DNA of 64,000 nucleotides from Lepidurus packardi (Eukaryota > Arthropoda > Branchiopoda > Notostraca > Triopsidae), in contig JAKZAN010000003.1 of NCBI GenBank assembly GCA_023053545.1, positions 1,701,501 through 1,765,500 of the forward strand, written 5' to 3'. How positions within the stretch are numbered: the first letter of the stretch is position 1; every line of letters begins with the position of its first letter. The notes beneath the pieces are model-generated. The model saw only the letters and a program-made list of their open reading frames with translations. It searched no databases and had not been told where the DNA came from. This document shows, one piece after another, positions 40,811-53,229 of this stretch. A program made the position numbers and the translations under genes.

Positions 40811-41089
40811 ATGGCGGACCTATTGCTTACTGAATGTGCTGCGGATTGCTTTTTGGGTACATTTTCGAGTCATTTATTTCCTAGTTTTTTCGTTTTGACT
40901 CATTTCGCTTTCTTTGTTTAACTTCTTGAAGGAGTGCCTGCTTTTGCCTTCATGAATGACGAAGATTCGAAGCAGAAACTGATTGCCAATCTCGGGAAAT
41001 TATCTGGACAAATTGCTCGCGGCCAGATTGTGATCTCTTCAGGATGCCAGCCCAACTTTTATATTGTGAACCCACAGAACGAATTTTGA
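40811..41089 (+). CDS. small two-exon hypothetical gene
   Basis: MADLLLTECAADCFLG begins at 40811. A 75-bp GT-AG intron (40857-40931) joins in phase (G|GA) to VPAFAFMNDEDSKQKLIANL and ends ...NFYIVNPQNEF at TGA 41087-41089. About 67 residues. Frame continuity across a clean intron is the main support; I recognise no domain. It begins 40 bp beyond the Tigger TIR and may be a fragment of a larger gene broken by that insertion. The function is unknown. Confidence 0.4.
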
Positions 41090-42235
41090 TTTCTTGTTTT
41101 TCTACTTCTGCTTGTCAAACCTTGCCATGTACTAAGGATTGGAAAGCTAACTATAACCTAGTTTACGTTTTTGAAATGATAATATCGGATTATGTTCAAA
41201 AAGAGGATTTGAACGGGCTCAGGAACTTTACTGTGCTTGGGGAAGTTGTTGTTTCGAAATGCTCATTTATCCTAGAAATGTATGGATGTCAAAAGCTCAT
41301 ACGTACCTTACATTCGTTGCACCCATAACCGGCTACATAGACGGCGCTAAGTGCGTTTAAAATCTTTACTTGAAATTTTGTACTGTGCCATGTACTGGGA
41401 GCATAAATATATATAACCTAGTTTACTTATGAACGAAATGAAGCGGACGTAATGATAGGAATTTTAGTCATTGTTCATTGAGTGAAGGGCAGTGTGTAGC
41501 TAAGGGAGGGAAAAAGCTTGAAAACGTTCGAAAAATTGTTCGAAACCTACTGACGCCTACCCACGGGAGTCATGTCGAAAATGATCAATATTGCTACTTT
41601 TTAATTACCAAAATGTGAGAAACGCATGTTGATTGCACAATACTTAAGCTTTGATTGCCTTCAGATTCATAAAAGTCGGTTGGGAGTCGACAAACTTGAA
41701 ATAAAACAAAAACGGGAGCAACTTACCTGGCGTGTTCTTACCTGGGTTTGGCTTTTGTTCACAAACTGGTTGGCGTTCTCTAATTCCGTCGGCTAGGCAA
41801 AGTGGCGGTAAGCGCCGACAGAGGGCTGTATCGCTCCGCCAAACAGGGCATATAAACACTAGCAACGAATAACGTGATTGGGCACTACTTTGGGTGGTTT
41901 ATGATTTTTAATTATGTTAACCAATAAAGTCAAGAAAAGCCTTACAAAAAATAACAAGTTCTTCTTGCTTCTTAGTTCGTTCGCAAGTGAGTTCTTAGCT
42001 CGTTCATTCGCAAGTGATTTCGTTCGTTCACAAGCGAGTGAGCAGTTCGCTTGAAGTTCGCAAGTTTGCTCGTTTACTGCCAAGAAAGATTATGGACGAT
42101 AGACAATTAATCGTTGTCGAGAATAGTGCTAGTAAACTGTGTAGTAATTAGTGTTTTTGTGTAGTGTTTGTTTTTAATACATTAGTGTTAGTTTAAGCTC
42201 GACTTCGTGTTGAGTTCCCTGTCACCGCTAGCGTG
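41090..42235. other. no gene recognised; possible BEL LTR near the right end
   Basis: AT-rich sequence with a GTTCGCAAGTGA-type short repeat cluster (about 41970-42065). This stretch directly precedes the BEL/Pao gag and may contain its LTR and leader, but without a second copy I cannot set limits. Confidence 0.35.
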
Positions 42236-42239
42236 ATTC

Positions 42240-44395
42240 TGACGGCGACATTGCTGGTGCATCGACCGGGAAACTCAACGATCGACACTTCGAAACTGTA
42301 AGTACGCTTTTTGCCCACCTTTCGTACAATGGCGCTCGCGAATCCGCCAACCGTAGAACCGACTTTTCCGGCGACGAAAGGGACGAGTCAAAGGATGTTC
42401 ACGTTCTACGCAATCTTCGCAGCGTAGCGAAGAAGCATGCGTTGGCTTATATTAAGCGCATTGACACCCTTATACAAAGTCGCGGCAGCCGCAGTGTACT
42501 CGAAATGCTAAGGCAACAGCTGACCGAAAATCTCAACAAAAGTGTGGATCTGAACAAACGATACGTCAACGCCCTGGGGCCCGAGGAATCCCAAAGAGCG
42601 AATTCGGAGGCTTACATAGCGAAAGTTGAGAGAGATGCATTCGCCTCGTTTTTATCCATCGAACAATATCGTTCTTCGCGAGCCAACGACGCCCCTTCGT
42701 TCATCGCTCGCATGCTAGTACCCGTAGTTCATGCAGACCAGCCGCAGAGGGCAGCATCGCCAATTTGCCCTCAAGCTTGCGGCGTCGGGAAACCCAACTA
42801 CGATTGGCCTCTGCCGAATTACGTCTCCTTCGGTTAAAGGAGGACGCCGCTTAAGAGGAAGCCAACCGTAAGAGGATTCGGGACTTGCAGACACGACTGG
42901 AAGAAGAAGAGCACAACGCACAAATCGCGAAAGAGTTAAAATTCCACGAACGCGAAGTCGACCAGCTACGCCTCGAAACGGAGTTGTCTCGCGAAGATGT
43001 TGAAGAGCCGACACGCGTCATAGGGCCGGCGACACCACTCTCTAATGTGTCGCTCCGCATACCAGAGAAAATAGATCATCGAATCCCCATGAAACCGACG
43101 AACGTTCCAACAGCCCACTAACTTCCGGCCGTCATGTAGCAATAAACCGCGAAGATGCGTGGATTTTCGAAGACCACGAAAACCATAGAGGAGTCAACTT
43201 GTTCTCCAGTTCCGGACTCCCTAAGGTAAAAATCGCTCCGTTCAACGGAGATCCTCGTCGCTGGACAATGTTTATTGCAAATTTTAGAGCTCTGATACAC
43301 GAATCAGGCTGCTTAGATGCCCAAAAACTCGCCTATTTAAGAGAGCTCTTGGACGACAAAGTCAGGGAATCTATCGCAGAGACCTTGCATAGTCCGTCCA
43401 TGTACAAAATGGCTCTTGCAGAACTGCAACGACGATACGGCCACCCACATTTGATTGCTAAGTCCTTCGTTTCGAAGCTACTCAACATTCCTCCACTTCG
43501 CTCGGAAGATTTCGACGTCCTCCGAGACTTCGCAAACACCGTCCAGGGCGCCGTTACCTCCCTTGAACATTGTGGGTACCACTCAGACCTCCAAGCGAGC
43601 GCGACACTCTCACAACTCGTACATAAATTACCCAAGACCCTAAAGAATAGATGGGGGAAAAGGGTTTTTCGTATACAACCTCGTGTAGCTGACCTGAATT
43701 ATTTCGACACCTGGCTTGATGAACTCGTTTCAAGCCTAGCAACAGTTCAATAAAACGACCAGTTTGAAACGAAACCAGAGCCTTTTAAGAAGTCACTGAA
43801 GGCTGCAAAACCACCCCAGTCAAGACCATGTCCACACAACGAGAGAAACACCCACTCCAAAAACTTGCCAAGTATGCGGGAAAGTAGGGCACAGTATATC
43901 TAATTGTCGAAAATTCACCGCTTTGCAGCCGAAAGAGAGAGCCGAAGTAATTAAGGAGAAATCACTCTGTTTCTCTTGCCTCGAAGAGCCACATCGAAGT
44001 CGCGAATGTGGTCGAAAGCAGGCATGTTCGGTAAATGGCTGTAAAGAAAGTCATCATCCATTCCTGCACGGCGCACCTCTAGTCTACCCGAATCGGACAT
44101 CACCAAAGGAGCAGCCAGGCCCCGCTGTCTACCACACGAGACTAGAGCCCGACAAGGTCGTACTCCTTTCAGTAGTCCCCGTTAAAATATTGAAAAACGA
44201 TAAATCTCGACGCGTAAACGCCTTACTCGACACTGGTAGCGAAGTTTCTCTCATTAGAAGAGAAGTGGCTAAGAAGCTTTCCGTAACTGGCCCTGAGACA
44301 AAGATTCAACTCGAAACGTTTCACGGCAACGACCCCGTGTTACGCGTGACAGCAGTTACCTTTGAAGTCTCCTCCCTCGATGTAGGGATCCCGGA
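42240..44395 (+). pseudogene. BEL/Pao retrotransposon gag and protease fragment
   Basis: An open stretch without a clear start (about 42240-42837) includes ALAYIKRIDTLIQSRG. After shifts there is a coiled coil (EEEEHNAQIAKELKFHEREV), then a DUF1759-type gag core (KVKIAPFNGDPRRWTMFIAN, LRSEDFDVLRDFANTV, 43199-43753). After another shift come zinc knuckle CQVCGKVGHSISNC and a second Cys cluster (CFSCLEEPH). Protease motif ALLDTGSEVSLI lies near 44220. The sequence ends abruptly near 44395, before RT. Several stops and shifts; no LTR identified. The domain order is diagnostic of BEL/Pao. Confidence 0.85.
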
Positions 44396-44536
44396 ATTTT
44401 TTTCAAATTCGTCTTCTGAAAATAAAAAAAATATCAAAATGTATGTTTCCTTATAAAATACAGTATTTGGAAACCCGAATCGATTTCCTTTTATAATAAA
44501 GTCGCAGTAAAATAAAAACCGTACGTTTCTCCAATA

Positions 44537-44607
44537 GGAAAGTCTATATTGAAGCCCCATAAGCCCCCGTGTAAACCGATGTAATAGGAAATGAGAAAGC
44601 GGGCAGC
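44537..44607 (+). repeat. dispersed ~70-bp repeat, left copy
   Basis: ATAGGAAAGTCTATATTGAA through GAGAAAGCGGGCAGCCCA recurs almost exactly at 51986-52060 (T/C difference in CCCGTG(T/C)AAACC), same orientation. It ends right where the P-element fragment begins. Confidence 0.85.
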
Positions 44608-44615
44608 CCAAGCTA

Positions 44616-45470
44616 AGCCAAGACCATCTAGAGGTCTTCTTCTCAGCTGTTAGAAGTAGGGGCGGTTTTTCGACTAATCCGACTGCTCGACAGTTCGAAG
44701 GGGCCTGGAAAAGACTGCTTTTGCAACATGGGATTAAAGGGAGCAATTACGGGAACTATTCTAATGCTATTTCTGCCATGCCAATTTGTACGGTGACCTC
44801 TGCTACTTCCAAGGCCTTACTAGTAAATGTGGAAAATTTAAAGCAGTCGGTGGAAGATAGTTTTGGGGAAGAAACCTTAGAGAATTTACAAGCGATCGAA
44901 ATGGGAATGTTTTCAACCCAAGTTGTTGGGTACATTGCAGGTTAGAATTTATATTTAGGAGTAGTTAGTAATTAGTAGAAGTTAGTAGTTAGTAGAATAG
45001 TTTACGACTTTATAGTAACACAAATTCTAGGAAATGTGGTTCGAAGTATTTCAACCAAATTAGCTTGCTCGAAATGCAAAGAAGCCCTAAGATATTTCAA
45101 ATGCATCACGTCATCTGACCTAACACTCATTAAGTATAATGGTGGACTTACGTATCCCTCTTCAAGCGTTGTTAAAATTTGTCAAATGGCGGAAAGATCC
45201 TTCAGATCGAGGACTGAAAACGAATCTGTGACTAGGATTTCTCACAAAGCTTTCATGGCTATTGACTTCGAAAGTGTTTTTACGGATCTGACAAACCATT
45301 TGTTTGAATGCGATCCTTTGGATAATCACGTCTTAAAACTAGTCAAACTAGTGATAGAGTTTTACATCAAAGTGAGATACTACCACCACTGCAAGGAACA
45401 ATTTCAAAAAATGAAAATTCAAAGGATTCGAAACAGACTGACAAAGACAATACAGTTCAAAGGTCAGTAA
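44616..45470 (+). pseudogene. P-element/THAP9-like transposase, C-terminal exons
   Basis: The first exon reads SQDHLEVFFSAVRSRGGF, NPTARQFEGAWKRLLLQH and ends VVGYIAG. A 90-bp GT-AG intron (44941-45030) joins in phase to NVVRSISTKLACSKCKEAL, then GGLTYPSSSVVKICQMAE, to TAA at 45468-45470. These are the successive C-terminal motifs of P-element/THAP9 transposases. About 250 residues remain, open apart from the intron. THAP domain and catalytic core are missing upstream, replaced by the dispersed repeat. No TIR was seen. Confidence 0.8.
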
Positions 45471-45708
45471 AAATGTAACTTTTAAAAAAGAAAACTTAAG
45501 CGTGAGCTGATGTTCGTTGCCGTTGTTAAATTACATTGTTTCACTTGTACAAATTAGAGGGTTGGTACTGTAGCTGTAACGTTTCTGACCCATAAAAGAT
45601 TCAAAAATCGCGCCTATTTTCCCCACAAAGATGGCGGCTGAGTTTGAGTTATGTCGACCACAGCCGTCCATATGATATAGCCATGCCCTATCTAATCTAT
45701 AGTGTATA
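45471..45708. other. spacer between P-like fragment and hAT element
   Basis: No gene recognised. It ends in AGTGTATA (45701-45708), the left copy of the hAT target duplication. Confidence 0.5.
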
Positions 45709-46822
45709 CAGGGGCGGCGGAGCCATGGGGGCAGATGCCCCCATGAAAATGCTGCCATGGGGCAGTTCCATACAAACTGCCCCCATGAAAGTTTGGTAGG
45801 ATATTATCAAAGTTGTATGCTTTTGTGTTGTGTTTGTCAAGCGCCGAGTAGGTACAGTAGATACTTGTCCTATGTAATCGAAGTAACGATTCTTAATGCA
45901 CCTGTAGACTGTATTTCTCACTTGACGCAAATTCCTTTATTATTGACCAGTAGGGGCATGACACACTCACACGTGTGTGTACACATTGTAACTTTGTACG
46001 CGCCTGTACAGTATAACCTCAGCCAACTCATTTCTCCTGCCTGCAGGGGCAGGCTTCCCCAGCAGGAGGGCAATGTATAGTTGCTGCATGTGACGATAGA
46101 GTGGTTCCACCCAAACGCACGCACACATTCATTCACACACACGCTACGCACACACAACAACTCTTCCTGATGCTTTATGCTTAGTATTCTATTTATAGGC
46201 GAACTGTCATTATACGAGTAGAACGTCTGCAGCAGCGAATAGCCAATTGAAATGCTCTATCTTTTAGATGTAAAGCCTTGTGGATGGTTAGACAGTTTCA
46301 GCACATTTTTTGATGAGCCAATTACCCTTATAGTGCACCTGTGCTAGCTAGCTGTACTGTCTGTACTCATACTTGCAAACAGAAAAATGGCTAAACGAGA
46401 AGGTACCCTCATTACCACTTTCTTTAACAAAGTGCCACGTCATGCAGTTACTGAAGGGGCATCGACCACATCGTTACCAGTGCAGGCTTCACCAAAAGTA
46501 TTACAACACATTCTTACAAGTGAGACGCCTACCTCAGCCTCTTTGGTTTCCTATCCACCGAGTAATCCACTACCAGCGGATGTGGCATTTCCTGTAACTC
46601 CTGATCCTCATCAGCCATGTGACTCATACACGTTTCCTCTCCGTAAAGGTCGGCGCTTCAATTCTGGATGGTTTAAGGACAATCCCTTTCTACACTACAT
46701 TCCTGAAAGTGACACGCTGGTGTGTCACACGTGTTGTGCATCCTATGCTAAAGGGATTATTCCAGAAACTGCAATCACAAAAGACGAATTCTTGAAAGGA
46801 TTCTCTAATTGGAAAAAAGCTA

Positions 46823-47212
46823 TTGAGCGCTTTAGAACTCACGCACAGTCTCGCCTTCATCAAAAAGCTTCTCTATGTCTCGATGCGTTGAAACGAACAC
46901 CGATAAATGCTCAAATGAATTTTGCTATCCAACGTCAACAGGCTGAAGCCAGAACTGCCTATTTAGAGGTGGTTGGGACTCTTCGTTGTCTGGCTTTTCA
47001 AGGATTGGCCTTCGTGGTTGAGCGCTTTAGAACTCACGCACAGTCTCGCCTTCATCAAAAAGCTTCTCTATGTCTCGATGCGTTGAAACGAACACCGATA
47101 AATGCTCAAATGAATTTTGCTATCCAACGTCAACAGGCTGAAGCCAGAACTGCCTATTTAGAGGTGGTTGGGACTCTTCGTTGTCTGGCTTTTCAAGGAT
47201 TGGCCTTCGTGG
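46823..47212 (+). repeat. perfect 195-bp in-frame tandem duplication
   Basis: Bases 46823-47017 are repeated at 47018-47212 with no difference found. 195 bp equals 65 codons, so the reading frame is kept. It encodes ERFRTHAQSRLHQK to GLAFVV twice. Confidence 0.95.
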
Positions 47213-47924
47213 TTATGCTGATGATGAGGGAAACTTGATGGCTTTCTTGGTTGAACGGGCAAATGGCTGCAAAGAATTGGATGCTTGGCTACAAAGGCGA
47301 AATAATATCCTCAGCCATGATGTTCAGGTGAGTCGTGAGAGTGTGTTTACTGTGCTCTCTTGCTTAATAATTTTCATTTACTTGTTGATATCAGAGACCA
47401 ATTTGATTTTACAGTTTTGCTTTTGTAGAAAATCTAAATATTGATACATAAAATCAAAATCCGTACTAATATATCTTTTCTTCAGGATGAAATCTTTCAA
47501 ATCATGGCTCGCGACATTTTACGTTCAAAAGTGAAGGACATCAACACTGCCCCATTTTTCTCTATCATTGCGGATGGAACAACGGACGTAAGTGGTAAAG
47601 AGCAGCTCTCTGTTGTGCTTCGTTACGTTCCTGCTGATGATCTGCAGCCCAAAGAGGCGTTTGTGGGGCTTTGCGAGCCTTCCGATTCTACGGCGTCTAC
47701 TCTTTTCCTGACGATAAAGGACGTTCTATTACGCCTGGGAATAAATACGGCTCATTTGCGCGGTCATTGCTTTGATGGTGGCAGCAACATGGCTGGTCAC
47801 ATCAACGGAGTCCAAGCTAGATTCACTGAGGAATTCACACTGTCCCTCTTTCTTCACTGTGCAAATCATTCCCTTGACCTGTGTTTGGTTGAAGTAGCTC
47901 GTCAGGTAAATCTCCAGACTTCCA

Positions 47925-48415
<491 letters not shown>

Positions 48416-49723
48416 AGTGAACCAGAAAACAGATTCATCTTTATTTCATGATGTATTCTGTACTTTTTATTGATAATTTGTCCATTTCTGTACTCATTCA
48501 GATTCATTTCTGTGGAGCGCATTCTGTTGGATCAACACTTCCAAGATCACAGCACCACCACGGATTTAGAAAACGCATTGGGCAATCATGCGGAAGATTT
48601 TAATCTCCGTAAACTCTCAGCACAAATCATCATGCTGAGATCTTTGTCGGAGACGCCCTTTGACAGTGTCAAATCAGTAGCCGAATGCCTTCTAAAGGAA
48701 TCGTCAGGCGTCCGAGCAATGTTATCCGAGGTGGTGAAGCTCGTACAACTGATTATCACCCTACCACCATCTGTTGCCTCTGCGGAGCGATCATTCTCTG
48801 TGTTCAGACGCATAAAAACCTATCTTCGCTCCCAAATGAAAGAATCGCGACTGACGCACTTGATGCTTTTGAACATACACAGAGAAGATTCTCGCCGACT
48901 TCATCTCAGTAAAGTGTGTAAGGAATTTGTGTCTCGCAATGCTGAGAGACGAAATGTGTTTGGCTCATTTGAGTGATTACTTACTCTACTGTTTGGCTGC
49001 TAATCTTTCATTTGAGGGCAGCCGATTTTGAATTAGGACGACTATTAGCCATTCCGAAAAGTTTGTGTATTCATTAATGCTTGCTTATACGTACGGTATA
49101 TAGATGTTATAGATGTATCTCGTCTCATAGACCATTCCAACAGGGTGAAAAATAGGTAAGTGCAATTTTTTTACAGTTTTTCACGAATACATTACATATA
49201 AAGAAAAATAGGTAAAATATTTTTTGTGGTACCGCGCACCTAACCCCCACTCCTCGGTAGAAGGTATTGAACTGCCCCCATGACGAAATTGTAGTTCCGC
49301 CGCCACTGAGTGTATATGATCTAAGTGGAATAAGCCCTATAGCAGAGGTTGTCAACCTGTGAGCCGCGGCTCCCAGGGGAGCCGCGAGTCTTATGCAAAA
49401 GCAAATAATCTATCAAAGATTGTTCCACTTTCGCTAGCTTTGGAAAAATCAAATCCCTGTAATAGCGCGTGATAGTGTTTCTGAGCCATAAAACTTCATC
49501 GTAGAAACGTTGCGATAGACTGAAATCATGTCTACTTCTACCTGAGTGTAAAAAATAACGTCAATTTCCCAAATATGGCAGTAAGCTACAAGTTATGCGC
49601 TAGCAACGCCTAGCGGACAAGCTAGACATTCTTGTTGTTTTCGTCTGTAGCGTAGTAGCTTAGATTTTTCGCATGTGATTCTTTATCTAAATGTGTTTCT
49701 TTGTGCAACTTCCTAGTCAAAAT

Positions 49724-50495
49724 GGATAAATATCTAACGACAGGAGTAAAACGGGTGATTGAAGACAATTCGTCTAGTTCTAAAGACGAACAGAAACGTA
49801 AAATTCGCAAATACGACGATTGTTATTTGGATTTTGGATTTACGTTCACTGTTGTAGGTGACGAAGAACGTCCACAGTGTGTAATTTGTTGTAAAGTATT
49901 GGCTTCTGATTGCATGCTCCCCAACAAGCTAAAACGTCATTTAGAGACAGTCCATGGTAGTTTAGTGAATAAACCACATGAGTTTTTTGCTCGGAAATTG
50001 GAGGAATTCAGGCAACAGAAAGCTAGTTTCACAAAACAAGCTACAATTCCTTCCAAGGCTCTTTCCGTGTCATATAAAGTCGCTTACCGTGTAGCAAAGA
50101 GCAAGAAACCTCACCCATAGCACAGGACCTAATTTTACCTGCTGCGATGGACATGGTGTCCATTATGATTAGCGAGTCGGCTGCTAAACAATTGCTCAGA
50201 ATACCTTTGTCCAACAACACCATTAGTCGTCGAATTCTTGATATTGCAGAAGATATCAACGAACAACTAATCCAGAAACTCACTTGTGATTTTGCCATAC
50301 AGTTAGACGAGGCTATTGATTCGCATAATGATGCGCATCTCATTTGCTATGTACGTTATATTGATGAAAGAAATTCCTCCCCGGTTAATCTACCCTCCCT
50401 TCACTTATGTTTATAACATTTGCTTAAAAGAGCGATGTAATAAAAGACATTTAATAAAGATAACCAACAATAGGCGGAAGCCTACGTTGGTATTG

Positions 50496-50528
<33 letters not shown>

Positions 50529-51720
50529 AAATTCCAAGTTTTATGAAGACCTTCTCTTCTGCAAAGGAATTAAATCTGGAACCAAAGCGAAAGATCTTTT
50601 TGAAATTCTGCAGTCTTTCATGGAAGAGAATAGCATCAACTGGGAGAAATGTGTAGGTGTCTGCACAGATGGAGCTCGTTCTATGTCGGGGCGTTACGGC
50701 GGTTTGCAAGCTTTGATCCGTGACAAAGCTCCTTTCTGTGTTTGGACTCACTGTATCATTCGCAGAGAAGTACTGGCATCGAAAAACCTTAGCACTGCCC
50801 TTAATGAAGTCCTCACATCGGCAACGGAAGTCGTGAATTTCATAAAAACACGGCCATTGAAGTCGAGGCTTTTCGGACAGATATGCCGTGACATGGGAGC
50901 GGAGCATACTTCGTTGCTCTATTACTGCAATTCTCGCTGGCTTTCTCGCGGAAATGTCTTGAAGAGAGTATACGAACTCAGAAAGGAACTTTATTCCTAC
51001 CTTGCGGAGGAAAAACACCCCAGTTCGGACAAGTTTGTCGACGATGATTTTTCAGTAAAGCTGGTGTATCTTTGTGATGTCTTCGAAAAGCTCAACATCT
51101 TGAATCTTTCTCTGCAAGGGTCTGAGACGCATATTCTGCAACTTTCAGACAAAATCTCTGCATTCAAAAAGAAGCTCCTGCTGTGGACTACAAAACTGAA
51201 CGAAGACGACTTCAGCTGCTGCTTTCCAGCTTTGTACGCTTGCTTAGATGAGAACAACTTGGTTTTGAGCATGGAACTGAAAGCGGTGTTTGTGGACCAC
51301 CTTACGCAACTCAATGTTTTCTTTGGGAAGTACTTTCCGGATAATGTGGAACAGCATTATTGGATAAAAAATCCTTTTGACGCAGAACTCCCATCAACAC
51401 TGCCCCTTGGAGAGCAAGAGCAATTCATTGATATCTCTTCGGACTCCGGATTCAAATCGAAGTTCTACGCCTTATCACTGCCAGAATTCTGGTCTTCGGT
51501 TAAGCGAGAGTACCCAGAAATAGGGAAGAGGGCCCTGCGAGTACTGATTCCCTTTGCGACGTCTTACTTGTGCGAGGCAGGTTTTTCTGCACTAGCAGCA
51601 ATTAAAACGAAATACCGGTCGCGACTATACGTTGAAAAGGAAATACGAGTCGCAATTTCTAACATCCAGCCAAGATTTGAGGAACTGATGAAAAAAAAGC
51701 AAGCACAACCTTCACACTGA
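49724..51720 (+). pseudogene. hAT B transposase, interrupted by a LINE insertion
   Basis: ATG 49724 (MDKYLTTGVKR). A BED-like finger follows (CVICCKVLASDCMLPNKLKRH). A one-base shift near 50110 leads to LPAAMDMVSIMISESAAKQL. At 50378-50523 a LINE tail interrupts; without it and one target duplication the frame is continuous (RNS to KFYEDLLFC). Catalytic text: CTDGARSMSGRYGGL, then WTHCIIRRE, where the second His of the usual HCIIHRE is Arg. Dimerisation tail FATSYLCEAGFSALAAIKTKYR; ends 51720. The family looks like the ZBED5/SCAND3 type of hAT. Confidence 0.88.
50378..50523 (+). mobile_element. severely 5'-truncated LINE insertion with poly-A
   Basis: About 120 bp of 3' UTR plus an A tail (50502-50526) flanked by AAAGAAATTCC direct repeats (50367-50377, 50524-50534). 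Its hairpin AATAGGCGGAAGCCTACG before the poly-A resembles AATAGGCGCGAGCCTACGCC of the LINE at 7092-12059, so the same or a sister family supplied it. Confidence 0.88.
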
Positions 51721-51985
51721 TTTTTTGTCGAATTAAAGGTAGTAGAATTTTCAGTCCAGTTTGACTTTTTGTAAGCATTGTAATCCAAATTAACGCCAGA
51801 ATAGCTTGATTTGTGCTTCTGTGATTTCGTGAGCGTAGCTCGGAGCAAATGTAAAATACAATACACATAAGTAATGGAAACGTAAATTTTTGCCACTTGA
51901 GTTGATTTACTTTCAGGGGAGCCGCGATGGGTTTATACTTATGTAGGGGAGCCGCGGACCAAAAAAGGTTGACAACCACTGCCCT

Positions 51986-52060
51986 ATAGGAAAGTCTATA
52001 TTGAAGCCCCATAAGCCCCCGTGCAAACCGATGTAATAGGAAATGAGAAAGCGGGCAGCC
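51986..52060 (+). repeat. dispersed ~70-bp repeat, right copy
   Basis: Matches 44537-44607. hAT B inserted at its left edge (CCCTATAG overlaps the repeat start). After removing both hATs, the two copies lie about 1.2 kb apart around the P-like fragment. Confidence 0.85.
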
Positions 52061-52553
52061 CAGCGGGTGTAGGGAGGAGGGGGGTCGGGTGCCGTGTTGG
52101 AAGGGCGGTGTATGGCGCAAGGAGAAAAGGGGAGGTCCCAGGACAGCGAAGTTGCGGGAAGCCGAGTGAAAGAGTGACTAAGAATAAGGAAAACACCACA
52201 TGTTTATGAACACACGTGGCGCTCATGCTTGCACCATGGCATAAATACTTTTAAATCAATTTTTTACCAATGCTTGTATCCTCTTATGATTATAAATAAA
52301 TAGTAAAATAACACTACGCAATACTAATTCGCAATACGTATCATGGAGATAGCTTAACCTGTAATAGCTTAACAATTAACTTTTTGCGTGCACTTTGGAC
52401 ACTTTGCAACATTTGAAAGTTGGCGCAATTGTGTTTACATAATCGTCGAGGATGTAGGAGGCGCATGAAAGAGTTTAACACATTTACCCGCGCTCCATCG
52501 CAAGCAAGCATAAGACGATTGCATTTTTGTGAATTTGTGAGCGTAAGTTAAGT
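52061..52553. other. no gene recognised
   Basis: A GC-rich purine stretch (52061-52150), then AT-rich sequence leading to the first exon of the interrupted gene. A promoter for that gene is expected here, but no clear TATA or initiator stands out. Confidence 0.4.
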
Positions 52554-53016
52554 ATGGCATCCAATTCTTCAGAGCTCGCCATTGAACCTGGTATTGTATT
52601 CCCTTTATAAACATTCGTAAAGTATATAATTAGAACTTTCTTAGGCGAAGTTCGTGTGGATTCGTTCGTCGACATCAATTTGGCAAATATTATAGCAGGG
52701 CGAACTAATAACTTGCCTCTTTCGCTACTAACTAATGGCTTGATTTTGAAGCTTCACAAAGAGCAATCCGTATCCCGGGTCCCATTTCGAGATTATTCAA
52801 AGGCTCTGTATGACGCCTTTGCTGTCCCTTTTACGGAAACCTGCACGTACTCTCTAACGAAGAAGATATCACGAAAGCACACGGAACGTAAACGTCTTGA
52901 AGACTTATTAAAAAATCGAGCCTGTCCAGATAAAATTATAGCCGGTAAAAGGATTGATAAATTCAACGAAGACGCGTTTTTTCTGCCGAAATCATGCTCG
53001 ACTCATTTGTTGTCTG
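52554..53016 (+). pseudogene. interrupted gene X, part 1 (N-terminal exons)
   Basis: ATG 52554 (MASNSSELAIEPG). A 54-bp GT-AG intron (52591-52644) joins in phase to EVRVDSFVDINLANIIAGRT. Exon 2 runs to 53016, where a CACTG-ended transposon enters. Text includes LTNGLILKLHKEQS, and exon 2 ends FFLPKSCSTHLLS. No domain recognised. Joined with part 2 the frame is continuous. I read parts 1-3 as one gene of an uncharacterised coiled-coil protein family seen in many invertebrate genomes, possibly itself transposon-borne. Confidence 0.7.
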
Positions 53017-53229
53017 CACTGTAAAAAAAGTGAGTAAAAATACAAAAATGTACTTAAAGTTTTTGTTTTTTTTACAACAAATTCTAAGTAAAATTAAATG
53101 TTTTTGTTAAATTACATAAAATTTTTGGTTAAAACAAGTACAGTTTCAACTTTCATTTTTACTCAGAAATTTGAGTTCTTTAACGGTAAAGTTTTGTATT
53201 TTCACATCAAAGTTAGGTAAGTTAAGCCA

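Larger units (their letters stand above)
49343..51981 (+). mobile_element. hAT transposon B (ZBED5/SCAND3-like), TSD CCCTATAG
   Basis: The left end CAGAGGTTGTCAACCTGTG pairs with the right end AGGTTGACAACCACTG, with inner GCCGCGGCTCCC / GGGGAGCCGCGG also inverted. Perfect 8-bp duplication CCCTATAG (49335-49342, 51982-51989). It begins only 34 bp after the end of hAT A. It carries a transposase gene split by a short LINE insertion. Confidence 0.93.

Noticed and set aside
52061-52150. GC-rich purine block as a promoter of gene X
   Set aside because: No recognisable core promoter element, and 400 bp from the ATG; not supported.
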